The notes under the pieces were generated by a model. The model had not been told where the DNA came from. It worked only from the letters and a program-made list of their open reading frames with translations, and searched no databases. A DNA stretch of 64,000 nucleotides from Betaproteobacteria bacterium (lineage in GTDB: Bacteria > Pseudomonadota > Gammaproteobacteria > Burkholderiales > SG8-41), in NCBI GenBank assembly GCA_028292435.1, contig JAQGMI010000060.1:1-64000 (forward strand), given 5' to 3'. The translations under genes and the position numbers were made by a program. This document shows, one piece after another, positions 8,725 through 17,591 of this stretch; the stretch's first letter is position 1, and each line of letters opens with the position of its first letter.

Positions 8725-9705
8725 GTGAACAGGTTTTTTCGGCCCTTTACAGGCAGCGTCATGTGCGCGGCGTTCGCCATGTTCTGCTCAACCAGCTTTG
8801 CGGCTGTGGCGTATCCCGATAAACCGATTCGATTAATCATCCCCTTCGCTCCAGGCGGCGGGATAGACACCATCGGCCGCATCATGGCGCAGAAACTGAC
8901 AGCCGGATTCGGCCAATCGGTGATCGTCGATAACCGCGCCGGCGCGGGTGGCAAAATCGGTATCGAAACGGCGCTCGAAGCCGCGCCCGACGGCTACACG
9001 ATGTTGTTCATCTCGGGCGGCTATTGCGCGAATGCCGCCATCTACAAATTGCCGTACGATCCGATCGCCGACGTGACGCCGGTTGCAATGATTGGCGAGT
9101 CTGGCTACCTGATTGCGCTGAATCCCGGCGTGCCGGCGAAAAATACCGCCGAGCTGATCGCGCTCTCGAAAGCGAAGCCGAAAAGTTTGCTCTACGGCAC
9201 TTCCGGCGTCGGCGGGCTCACGCATCTGGCGAGCGAATTGTTCGACCTCATGGCCGGCACGCAGATGACGCATGTGCCATACAAGGGCTCGGGCCCGGCG
9301 CTGACCGATTTGCTCGGTGGCCAGATACAAGTGAGCTTCGCGGCGATTCCGGTGGTCATGCCGCATGTCAAAACCAATCGCCTGCGCGCCGTCAGCGTCA
9401 CGACCGCCAAACGCGTCGCGGCGATTCCCGACATTCCGACCGTGGCCGAAACGGTGCCCGGCTACGAAACAATTCTTTGGTACGGCGTGCTGGGCCCCAA
9501 AGGCTTGAGCCGCGAAGTGCTCGCGCGCTGGAGCAAGGAAGTGTCCGCGACGCTGACCAATCCTGAAATGAAAGAGCGCATCGCCGCCGAAGGCTTTGAA
9601 ATCGGCGCGACTGATTCGAGGCGATTGCTGGAAGTGATGAAACGCGACATCGTCAAGTGGACTAAAGTCGTGAAGACGGCCAACATCCGCGCCGCCGCTC
9701 AATAA
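8725..9705 (+). CDS. Bug-family tripartite tricarboxylate transporter receptor (copy 4)
   Basis: A 326-residue Bug receptor. It starts at GTG with a strong GAGGAGG seven bases upstream. The signal peptide ends near S-F-A-A (residue 27). Landmarks are YPDKPIRLIIPFAPGGG, NRAGAGGKIG, PDGYT, TSGVGGLTH, HVPYKG and WYGVLGP. It sits between the 2-hydroxyacid dehydrogenase and the enolase-superfamily gene, which makes a sugar-acid or aromatic-acid-like ligand possible. No permease is encoded nearby. Confidence 0.9.
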   Translation: MNRFFRPFTGSVMCAAFAMFCSTSFAAVAYPDKPIRLIIPFAPGGGIDTIGRIMAQKLTAGFGQSVIVDNRAGAGGKIGIETALEAAPDGYTMLFISGGYCANAAIYKLPYDPIADVTPVAMIGESGYLIALNPGVPAKNTAELIALSKAKPKSLLYGTSGVGGLTHLASELFDLMAGTQMTHVPYKGSGPALTDLLGGQIQVSFAAIPVVMPHVKTNRLRAVSVTTAKRVAAIPDIPTVAETVPGYETILWYGVLGPKGLSREVLARWSKEVSATLTNPEMKERIAAEGFEIGATDSRRLLEVMKRDIVKWTKVVKTANIRAAAQ

Positions 9706-9740
9706 CCCAAGATTCAACGAACCTCCGCTGGAGTCCGCAA

Positions 9741-10889
9741 GTGATGAAAATAAAATCGATCAAGGGCCACGCCATTTCGGTGCCGCTCAAATATGTTTAC
9801 GCAGTGGCGACCGAGCCGTTCACCGTCGCAACGCAGATCATCGTCGAAGTCACGACCGACGACGGCTTGATCGGGCTCGGCACCATCCATGGCCGCGCGG
9901 CGAAGCCCGTGCTCGAGGCGCTCGAGAAACTGAGCCACATCCTGATCGGCATGGATGCCCATGCGCATGAGGCGATCTGGGCGAAGATCTTTGCGCTGAC
10001 CAACGACGGCGCCAAAATCTATAAAGACGGCGATACCGCGAACATGGGTTTTCGCACCGCGCAGCGCCAGCCCATCATGGCCGCGCAGGCCGGTATCGAC
10101 AGCGCGCTGTGGGACTTGAAAGGCAAGGCGTGCAATCTGCCGGTGTGGAAGCTGCTGGGTGCGGGCACCCAGGAAATTCACGCGTATGCAAGCGGCGGTT
10201 ACTACCGAGCCGACAAGCCGGCCGAAATCGTCGCCGACGAAATGGCCGCTTATGTCGAACAGGGCTTCACTGCCGTCAAGATGAAAACCGGCGGCCTGCC
10301 GCTCGCGCAGGACGTCGACCGGGTGCGCCGCGTGCGTGAAGCGATCGGCCCCGATACGCAGTTGATGATCGACGCGAGCCGTTCGTATTCGCTGATGCAG
10401 GCGGTCGATGCGATACACGCGTTCGAGCCCTACAACGTTTTCTGGTACGAAGAGCCGCTGCACTGGTACGACGCGATCCGCGGCATGGCCAAGCTGACCC
10501 AGCACACCAACACGCCGCTGACCTGCGGCGAAAGCGAGAGCCACTTGTGGGCTTGCCGCGATTTGGTCGACCTGGGCCTCGTGCGCTATCTGAACTTCGA
10601 CTGCACGCGCGCCGGCGGCATCACCGAGTGGCTGCGCATCGCCAGCTATGCGCACGCGCACGGCGTGCTGATGACCACGCATCACGATCCGCAGGTGCAG
10701 GGCCATTTGACCGTTGCAGTGCCGAACGGTTACTGCGTCGAGGTTTTCGCGGACGAAGACCGCGATCCCTTATGGAACAATCTATTCACGCAGCGCGCCG
10801 AAATGCGCGGCAGCAAACTCGTGCTGAACGACGAGCCGGGCTTCGGTTACTCGATCAACTGGGATTATGTGAATAAGTACCGCGTTTAG
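9741..10889 (+). CDS. mandelate racemase / muconate lactonizing enzyme family protein
   Basis: A 382-residue enolase-superfamily enzyme. Such enzymes abstract the alpha-proton of a carboxylate held on Mg2+ and then racemise, dehydrate or lactonise it. Visible residues are the K-x-K base (VKMKTGG), metal ligands D in LMIDASRS, E in YEEPLHW and E in TCGESES, and the TTHHDPQVQGH segment carrying the second base. Start is GTG 9741 or the adjacent ATG 9744; both follow CTGGAG. The neighbours (Bug receptor, hydroxyacid dehydrogenase, 3-hydroxyisobutyrate-dehydrogenase-like protein) suggest acid-sugar or branched hydroxy-acid catabolism. The actual substrate is unknown. Confidence 0.9.
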   Translation: MMKIKSIKGHAISVPLKYVYAVATEPFTVATQIIVEVTTDDGLIGLGTIHGRAAKPVLEALEKLSHILIGMDAHAHEAIWAKIFALTNDGAKIYKDGDTANMGFRTAQRQPIMAAQAGIDSALWDLKGKACNLPVWKLLGAGTQEIHAYASGGYYRADKPAEIVADEMAAYVEQGFTAVKMKTGGLPLAQDVDRVRRVREAIGPDTQLMIDASRSYSLMQAVDAIHAFEPYNVFWYEEPLHWYDAIRGMAKLTQHTNTPLTCGESESHLWACRDLVDLGLVRYLNFDCTRAGGITEWLRIASYAHAHGVLMTTHHDPQVQGHLTVAVPNGYCVEVFADEDRDPLWNNLFTQRAEMRGSKLVLNDEPGFGYSINWDYVNKYRV

Positions 10890-10909
10890 TTAATGCCTAC
10901 GTCTATTGA

Positions 10910-11095
10910 GCCGCAGATGAACGCAGATAAACGCAGATGTGAGACTTCATAAAGATTCGGGTTTGCTTCCATCTGCGTTTATCCGTGGCTTGCCAAGCAC
11001 CTGGAAGTCACAAACGAACGCTCGCCTTTGTAGTGCTTTGTAACTGATAGATTGGTTTTGATTTTCATCTGCGTTTATCTGCGTTCATCTGCGGC
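10910..11095. repeat. MITE-like element with perfect 30-bp terminal inverted repeats
   Basis: The arms at 10910-10939 and 11066-11095 are exact reverse complements over 30 bases. Each arm is itself built from repeats of GCAGAT(G/A)AACGCAGAT. A third partial copy (CATCTGCGTTTATC) lies between them at 10970-10990. The element occupies most of the 245-base gap and contains no ORF. It looks like a short non-autonomous mobile or REP-type element of a kind dispersed in many proteobacteria. The extruded hairpin could also affect readthrough into the next gene. Confidence 0.7.
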
Positions 11096-11134
11096 TAAAA
11101 TTAAGTTTTAGTTAGTAGTAATTAAAGGAAAATC

Positions 11135-12025
11135 ATGGCACTCAAAATTCGAAAAATCGGCATCACCAGCATCGGCGACATGGGCGGCCAGGTCGCCGTG
11201 CGGTTAAAAAAAGCGGGCTATGAAATCTTCACGTCGCTCGAGGGCCGCAGCAAGCGCACCCAGGCGTTGACCGTCAAAGCCGGCGTGACCGATTGCGGCT
11301 CGATCGAGAAACTTGTCGCCTCCGTTGACGTCATCATCTCAGTGCTCGATCCCGCGCACGCGGTGAGCAAGGCGCGCGAAGTCGCGGCCGCTATCAAGGC
11401 GACTGGCAAAAAAATCATGTTCGTCAACGGCAATGCAGTCGCACCGCGCACCGCGCAGGAGATCGACGGCATCATCCGCGCGGAGGGCGGCTCATGCATC
11501 GACGGCAGCATCCTGCGGGTGACGACGCGCGAGGGCAAATCCGAATTGCGGCTGTATGTATCCGGCCCCGAGGCGGCCGAGCTCACCCAGATCAACGACG
11601 AGATCCTCAAGATCCGCGTGGTCGGCGAAAAGGTCGGCAACGCTTCCGCGCTCAAGATGTGCTACGGCGCGTTCACCAAGGGCGCGCTCGCGCTCGGCGT
11701 CGAACTTTTACTCGCGAGTCACAAGCTCGGCGTCGCCGATGAAGTCGCGGCCGAATTCGAAGACACCCAGCCCGAAGTTTATAAATGGATTCTCGGCCGC
11801 ACGATTGGCATGGCGCCGAAAGCTTATCGCTACGTGCCCGAGATGCTCGAAGTCGCGACCACGTTCGAAGATGCCGGCATGACGCGGCGCATGCTCGAAG
11901 GAGCGGCCGATATGTTTGAAATGCTGGCTAAGACGCCGCTTGCCAAAGAGACGCCGGAAGAATCGAAAGAAAAAGGGCGCAAGGGGAAAGAGATTATTAA
12001 GGCGCTGGCAGAGGGGAAGGCGTAA
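11135..12025 (+). CDS. 6-phosphogluconate / 3-hydroxyisobutyrate dehydrogenase-like oxidoreductase (DUF1932 type)
   Basis: A 296-residue beta-hydroxyacid dehydrogenase-like protein. It has an N-terminal NAD(P)-binding Rossmann domain (IGITSIGDMGGQVAVRL; the usual GxGxxG is degenerate here) and an all-helical C-terminal domain of the DUF1932 type. The conserved lysine region GNASALKMCYGAFTKG around residue 167 matches the catalytic G-x-x-x-K of the superfamily. ATG follows AAAGGAAAA. It is separated from the enolase-superfamily gene by the repeat element and closes the left catabolic region. It probably oxidises or reduces a short hydroxy acid. Confidence 0.82.
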   Translation: MALKIRKIGITSIGDMGGQVAVRLKKAGYEIFTSLEGRSKRTQALTVKAGVTDCGSIEKLVASVDVIISVLDPAHAVSKAREVAAAIKATGKKIMFVNGNAVAPRTAQEIDGIIRAEGGSCIDGSILRVTTREGKSELRLYVSGPEAAELTQINDEILKIRVVGEKVGNASALKMCYGAFTKGALALGVELLLASHKLGVADEVAAEFEDTQPEVYKWILGRTIGMAPKAYRYVPEMLEVATTFEDAGMTRRMLEGAADMFEMLAKTPLAKETPEESKEKGRKGKEIIKALAEGKA

Positions 12026-12303
12026 GGGCCTAAGCACCATATGAATGACGGTCTACACTTAACCGTCGGTAACACCTGTTCGTGCCGGCGCTCGCCAAGA
12101 GAGACCTCGAGCGCTGAGCCGCCTTCATTAAGCGTGGCAACGTCCGGCGATGATGAAGTCATAAGTATAAAGAAAGAATCGTCTTACTCCTTCACTCTTC
12201 TCGCATTCGGCGCTTGACCGCCTTTCGATCGGCGTAGAATCTTCGTGGGACCAATAATCGCGGAGCGTCCAAACCCGGTTATGGTGAGTGGAGGAATAGA
12301 CGA

Positions 12304-13794
12304 ATGGTTGTGACACAGTGCAATATTTCGGAAGGCACCGAGAATGCGCCGCACCCATTCGCGCTCGTAGAGGCAATGCGCAGCATAGGTTACACCCCAC
12401 CCACGGCGCTGGCTGACCTAATCGATAACGGTATTACCGCAGGCGCGAAGAACATTAAGATACGCATGTCACCGCCGCGGACGTCCACACCAAGCGGATT
12501 CGTAGTCGTCGAAGACGATGGCAACGGCATGTCGCCCGAACGTCTGGCCGAAGCGATGCGGTGGGGTGGTGATGGGCCTGATCGACCGCGCCGAGTCGAT
12601 GACCTCGGTCGCTTCGGTCTTGGTATGAAGACTGCATCGATTGCTTTGGGTCGCAGGTTGACCGTTGCAAGTCGAGCGGCAGGCGAGCCGCTTCGAATAC
12701 TGCGCTGGGACCTAGATCATATTGCACAGGCAGGTTGGAAGATGCTGGACGGTCCGGATGCTGAGGCGGAGCCTCTGATGGCGCGGTCTGCTCTATTCAC
12801 GGAACCGACGGCAACCGGAACTATTGTTATCGTGACTTATCTTGATCGGCTGGCTGTTCGATCGTCGCTTCCGTCGCATTCGGAGCGCAATGAGGCTGCG
12901 TTAACCGCAAAAATTGCCGAGCATCTTGGAATGGTATTCCATCGATTCATTGCTGAAGGACTGAAAATCCGGCTAGGGGCATCGGAAATTTCCGGATGGG
13001 ATCCTTTCAAAAACGCGGTGCTTAAGGACACGGAAAAGCTTGGAGGGGCAGTGGAAGTGGCTTCCTACGTGCTGCCGCATCATTCTACGGTTACGACGGA
13101 GGAGGATAGTCGGATGGCTGGCCCGTCAGGTTGGGGTGCGCATCAAGGATTCTTGGTATATCGCGCAAGACGTCTTATCGTCCCGGGCGGATGGTTGAGG
13201 TTATTTTCGCCGGCAGAAAATTGTCGATTAGCACGTATTCGTATTGACCTACCAAATATGCTTGATGACGGATGGAAACTGAACGTTATGAAGTCGAGCG
13301 TAGTGCCGCCCTCGTGGCAACTCGCCGACCTACAGCGTATCGGCGAGGCAACACGTCGTGAATCGATGGCAATGTTTAATTTCCGTGGCGAGCGGCAGGC
13401 GCCTACGACAGGGAGCGATGATAGTTCTGTACCGAATGCGTTTTGGATGCAGGTGCCGTCACCCGACGCCGTGCGTTTTCGCATCAATCGGGCGCATGCG
13501 GTAGTTCAAACGCTGAAACAATCCGTTCGTGACCCGGCGGTTGCCGAGGATTTTCTGCGAGCGTTTGAGCGGATGCTACCGTTGCAGGCGATCCTTCAGG
13601 ACCCGAAGCGCACGGTCAATGGGGCCGTGGACGAACCAACGCCGGACGAGTTGCGGGGCATGGCGGAATTTGCGAAAAAGGCTGTCAAAACCCTGCGCGC
13701 ACAAGGCTATGCGACAGATGCTGCTTGCCGTATTGTTTTGTGCTCAGAACCATTTGCGCTATATGCTGAAAAAATCCGGCCTCACCTGATATAA
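12304..13794 (+). CDS. GHKL/MORC-like ATPase of a restriction-type defence system
   Basis: A 496-residue protein with an N-terminal GHKL (Hsp90/MutL/histidine-kinase) ATP-binding domain. The N box is ALADLIDNGITAGA with N42, followed by VVEDDGNGM (residues 68-76) and the glycine-rich GRFGLGMKTASIALG (102-116). MORC/MutL homologues in restriction-modification islands carry this layout and are thought to act as ATP-driven conformational switches on DNA. The C-terminal half has no motif I recognise. GGAGG lies 10 bases before the ATG. The stop is 3 bases before the next start, so it is the first gene of a four-gene operon. Confidence 0.85.
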   Translation: MVVTQCNISEGTENAPHPFALVEAMRSIGYTPPTALADLIDNGITAGAKNIKIRMSPPRTSTPSGFVVVEDDGNGMSPERLAEAMRWGGDGPDRPRRVDDLGRFGLGMKTASIALGRRLTVASRAAGEPLRILRWDLDHIAQAGWKMLDGPDAEAEPLMARSALFTEPTATGTIVIVTYLDRLAVRSSLPSHSERNEAALTAKIAEHLGMVFHRFIAEGLKIRLGASEISGWDPFKNAVLKDTEKLGGAVEVASYVLPHHSTVTTEEDSRMAGPSGWGAHQGFLVYRARRLIVPGGWLRLFSPAENCRLARIRIDLPNMLDDGWKLNVMKSSVVPPSWQLADLQRIGEATRRESMAMFNFRGERQAPTTGSDDSSVPNAFWMQVPSPDAVRFRINRAHAVVQTLKQSVRDPAVAEDFLRAFERMLPLQAILQDPKRTVNGAVDEPTPDELRGMAEFAKKAVKTLRAQGYATDAACRIVLCSEPFALYAEKIRPHLI

Positions 13795-13797
13795 CCA

Positions 13798-16614
13798 ATG
13801 CTAACTAAGCAGGAGTTTCTCAATTTCGCCCTTGCCGGGATCGCGGCCCGCGGCATCCAGGCACCCGAAGACGTCGAGGTGCAGATGGACCAACTGCTGG
13901 CGCTAGCGCCGCACCTCGTCGAGCACCGCCAATATCTTATCGACGAGGCGTTGGCCCACGTCATTACTGCGGTCGGCCGATGCGAATCGATGGTCGATGA
14001 CGACGAGGATGTCCGTTGGCTCACCTCCGAGACGTCGAAGGCATGGGTGCACTGGCCGTGGCTTAAGGCCTATCTGGGAGCGGAAGTCCGTCGGCCTGCG
14101 CAGGTTATGAAGGAACTGGACGACAGTACGGACGAGGTCATCGACCTGCTCGGTGATCCGAAGCGGGAAGGAATATGGGATAGGCGCGGCCTCGTGGTGG
14201 GCCATGTGCAATCCGGGAAAACGCAGCACTACACTGCGCTTACCGCAAAGGCGCTGGACGCCGGTTTTAAGCTGGTAATCATTCTTTCAGGCATCCACGA
14301 AAACCTTCGGCAGCAGACGCAGGAGCGAGTTGAGCAGGTGATCATCGGCAAGGACAGCCGGAACAATTTCGCACACTGCGGAATCCGGCTATGGTCCAAC
14401 AAGCGTCTGCGGCTCTGCATAGAAGGGGACCCAACAGATGGTTTACCCGACATCAGTACGCTCACCTCCGTCGCGGGTGACTACGGCGCAGCTGTAAATG
14501 CCCAATTTCACGTTACGCCCGGGCAGGCGCCAGTGATTCTCGTGATAAAGAAGAACGCGTCGATACTTCGCAATCTACTCCGTTGGGTCACGTCGATCGA
14601 AGACGGTGCTCCTCTGAGGGTGCCAACCTTGGTTATCGACGATGAGGCGGACCACTCGTCGATCAACACAGCCGCAACCGACCCGGACACCAACCCGACG
14701 ACAATCAATCTGCTCATTCGCAAGTTACTCTGGCGCTGCGACCGGGTCGGCTTCGTCGGCTACACGGCGACGCCGTACGCCAACATTTTTATGGACCAGA
14801 ACCATGTAGAAAAGCGTGCCGGCAGGAATCTCGAAAATGAAGGATCGGACCTGTTCCCTAAATCCTTCATCACGAACCTTGATTCGCCGACGAATTATAT
14901 TGGACCGGAAACCGTTTTCGGCCATGCCGGTGATGAAAGTCTCGGGATTCCACGTCGCGCTTCCTTGCCAATGCACGAGCGTGCAGATGATGCCGAAACA
15001 TGGCTGCCACCACGGCACAGGAAGGATTGGGCGGTTTCGCCGGATCTGCCGATTTCTCTACGTGAAGCGCTTCGAGCTTTCTTGCTTTCGACGGCGGCAC
15101 GGATCACGCTTGGTCATGATACTTCGCATATGTCGATGCTCGTCCACGTGAGTCGGTTTAATGACGTCCAGGAGCAGGTCACCAGCCATGTACAGAACGA
15201 GTTGTCATCGCTCATCGAGAGACTTCGGCACGGCGATTCGGCGGAACAGGACTGGATTAGTCTGAAGGAAATCTGGGACCGGGTTTTCGTAAGGTCATAT
15301 CCAAGTTTTGCAGCACACACCTCGCAGCAGCTGATCAAGCCTGTCATGCCCGATTGGCCAGCAGTGCGTCGTCAGGTCGTGTCAGCGTTCGAGCGGATGA
15401 GGTTCAGCAATATAAACAGCACGACGAAGGAGAGTCTCGATTACATGGGCACTCCTGAGGGGCTGATAGTGGTGGCGGTTGGTGGTGATCGTCTGAGCCG
15501 CGGATTGACGCTCGAAGGTCTCAGTGTCAGTTACTTTCTCAGGGGCGCAAAAGCCTTTGACACGTTGATGCAGATGGGCCGATGGTTTGGCTATCGTCCG
15601 GGCTACGCGCATCTTTGCAGAGTGTATGCGCCCCCTGCTATTGTGCAGAACTTCCGGACAATTGCGCTCGCGACTGAGGAACTCCGCAGGGAGTTCAGCC
15701 GGATGTGTTTCCTGAACAAGCGTCCAACTGAATACGGACTACGCGTGCGCGAGCCCCGTGCAGACCTACTGGTGACGGCGATGAACAAGATGCGACGCGG
15801 CGAATCTGTACGTGTGCATTTCGCGGAAAGTCTCGTTTCCTCACTTGACATTCCGACAGCTGCTGCAGAAGCCAACTACAGCGCGTTCGTCAGGCTTGTG
15901 GACGCGATGGAAAAAGAGTCTGGTCAGCCCGTAACCGGTCCGACAATGGTCAGCGGCGAGAAGGGTTCGTCCTATCACTACAGGTGGGATGCTGTCGATG
16001 CTGAATACGTGGTGGAGTTCCTTAAGCGCTATCGGGCGAACGTGAACGTTTGTTTCGAGGAGATGAACGACGGCTCAACCATGATTTCACGGTTTGTCGA
16101 GTCGATGAACAGCAAGGGCGAGCTTACTGGGTGGACTGTGGCGCTCATCGGCAGCAGCAAGATGACAAGGCGAGCGATTGACGGTCGCGAGTACCGGGCT
16201 CTGAACCGCAATATCGATTCGGACAAGGCGACGACGCGCGTGAACCAGCATGTATTTCAAAGTGTCGCAATGGGCCAAGACGAAGCAATTGATCTTACGC
16301 GCACTCAATACGAGGAGGCGCTTTCTCTCTATGAACAAAGTGAAAAACGCGCGTCAAAAGCTGGATTCTTTCGCATGAAGCGTCCGCCAGAGCGCGGGCT
16401 GTTGCTACTCTATCCGATCATTCCGCGCCGTGACGAGGAGGAACTGCGCGTGGCCCATCCGGTCATCGGCGTAGCAGTGAGTCTCCCATCTTCCACGAAC
16501 GATGTTGGACAAGACTATGTATGTAATCCGCGGATGCTGGCAGAACTTTATGGCGCCGAATTTGCCGACGACTCGCAGCGCGACGCGATTGAGGAGGCGC
16601 AGCCGGCAACATGA
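13798..16614 (+). CDS. Z1 domain-containing helicase-like protein
   Basis: A 938-residue protein with the Z1 domain of a superfamily II-like P-loop NTPase. Walker A is GHVQSGKT (135-142), Walker B is VIDDEADHS with DDEAD at 281-285, and a motif III-like GYTATPYANIF is at 321-331. The C-terminal helicase half shows DRLSRGLTLEG near residue 564 and the arginine-finger-like MGRWFGYRPGY near 591. Z1 proteins accompany MORC ATPases, PD-(D/E)XK nucleases and AIPR proteins in restriction-type systems and probably translocate on DNA. The end overlaps the next gene by ATGA. Length is normal for the family. Confidence 0.9.
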   Translation: MLTKQEFLNFALAGIAARGIQAPEDVEVQMDQLLALAPHLVEHRQYLIDEALAHVITAVGRCESMVDDDEDVRWLTSETSKAWVHWPWLKAYLGAEVRRPAQVMKELDDSTDEVIDLLGDPKREGIWDRRGLVVGHVQSGKTQHYTALTAKALDAGFKLVIILSGIHENLRQQTQERVEQVIIGKDSRNNFAHCGIRLWSNKRLRLCIEGDPTDGLPDISTLTSVAGDYGAAVNAQFHVTPGQAPVILVIKKNASILRNLLRWVTSIEDGAPLRVPTLVIDDEADHSSINTAATDPDTNPTTINLLIRKLLWRCDRVGFVGYTATPYANIFMDQNHVEKRAGRNLENEGSDLFPKSFITNLDSPTNYIGPETVFGHAGDESLGIPRRASLPMHERADDAETWLPPRHRKDWAVSPDLPISLREALRAFLLSTAARITLGHDTSHMSMLVHVSRFNDVQEQVTSHVQNELSSLIERLRHGDSAEQDWISLKEIWDRVFVRSYPSFAAHTSQQLIKPVMPDWPAVRRQVVSAFERMRFSNINSTTKESLDYMGTPEGLIVVAVGGDRLSRGLTLEGLSVSYFLRGAKAFDTLMQMGRWFGYRPGYAHLCRVYAPPAIVQNFRTIALATEELRREFSRMCFLNKRPTEYGLRVREPRADLLVTAMNKMRRGESVRVHFAESLVSSLDIPTAAAEANYSAFVRLVDAMEKESGQPVTGPTMVSGEKGSSYHYRWDAVDAEYVVEFLKRYRANVNVCFEEMNDGSTMISRFVESMNSKGELTGWTVALIGSSKMTRRAIDGREYRALNRNIDSDKATTRVNQHVFQSVAMGQDEAIDLTRTQYEEALSLYEQSEKRASKAGFFRMKRPPERGLLLLYPIIPRRDEEELRVAHPVIGVAVSLPSSTNDVGQDYVCNPRMLAELYGAEFADDSQRDAIEEAQPAT

Positions 16615-17591
16615 GCCCGCTTGATTTGACGAAGGCGTGGGACGAAATCGGCCGACAGACAATTAATGGCACTGCAGGTCCTTACTTGCACTTACAAATG
16701 CGGGGAGGAGACATGCCGATCGGTGTGATACTGCGCGCGAGGGACCGACGTCCGGGGCTTCTCGTGCGTTTCAGATCCGCCGATCTCTCCCGATTACCTC
16801 AACCGGATTCCGGCCGGGGCTTTTCGTTCGAGCGACCGGTGCCGGCGGGGAGCGGCATGCTGGGACTACCAATCCTTCTCGCGGATCCGGCGGCCGCAGA
16901 TCTTTTCGCCCTCATGGGGGCGGATCTTATTTCAGAGGTCGAGCGCCTCGATGCGAACATCGCCGCCGTAGATCGTGTTCTACGGCGCATCTCCCTTTGG
17001 CGTAGGTTCCTCCAGCGGCGCGGCGGTCTGATGACGTCTGAAGAAATACGGGGGCTGTTTGGCGAGTTATACGTTTTCTCGCTCATCGTTTCAGCCGACG
17101 GCGTTGATGCGGCACTGGAAGCGTGGAAAGGTCCGGAACGTGAGCTTCACGACTTCCATTTCGCCGACGGCCTCGTGGAGGTCAAGGCTTGGCGTGCCGA
17201 GTCAGGCGCACGGGCATATATTTCGCAACCAGATCAAATTAGTGTCGATCCTATCCGTCCGTTGCATCTCGCTGCCGTTCGGATTTCGGTCGGCGGCATG
17301 GCCGGCCGTACCTTGCGCGAAACCGTGGCACTTCTTGAGGGTCGGATGAGCGGTCTTCAACTGCAACGGTTCGAGGAACTCTTGGCGGATTACGGCTACC
17401 TTGAGGCACAAGCGGACGAATACCGTGACAAAATGCGTGTGCTCGGCATAGATGTCTACGAAGTGCGTGACGGGTTTCCGTATGTAGACGTCCGGTCGAT
17501 TCCGGGGGGCGTGGTTAATCTTCGTTATGCGATCGAGCTTGGGGCGCTGGATCGATTCCGAACGAGCAATCGGCATCTAGCCCAGCCATGA
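16611..17591 (+). CDS. PD-(D/E)XK family nuclease (DUF4420 type)
   Basis: A 326-residue protein translationally coupled on both sides through ATGA overlaps. The central region carries a restriction-endonuclease fold: E152 in LFGELYVF, D181 in LHDFHF and the E190-V-K192 of LVEVKAW, which together make the E...D...ExK active site. It is the best candidate for the DNA-cleaving subunit of the system. The N-terminal 130 residues resemble the beta-rich first domain of the DUF4420 family. No membrane segment or signal peptide is seen. Confidence 0.85.
   Translation: MSPLDLTKAWDEIGRQTINGTAGPYLHLQMRGGDMPIGVILRARDRRPGLLVRFRSADLSRLPQPDSGRGFSFERPVPAGSGMLGLPILLADPAAADLFALMGADLISEVERLDANIAAVDRVLRRISLWRRFLQRRGGLMTSEEIRGLFGELYVFSLIVSADGVDAALEAWKGPERELHDFHFADGLVEVKAWRAESGARAYISQPDQISVDPIRPLHLAAVRISVGGMAGRTLRETVALLEGRMSGLQLQRFEELLADYGYLEAQADEYRDKMRVLGIDVYEVRDGFPYVDVRSIPGGVVNLRYAIELGALDRFRTSNRHLAQP

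Noticed and set aside
12026-12303. Left attachment site of the island
   Set aside because: I compared this gap with 23082-23156 by eye and saw no convincing direct repeat, and there is no tRNA or integrase.
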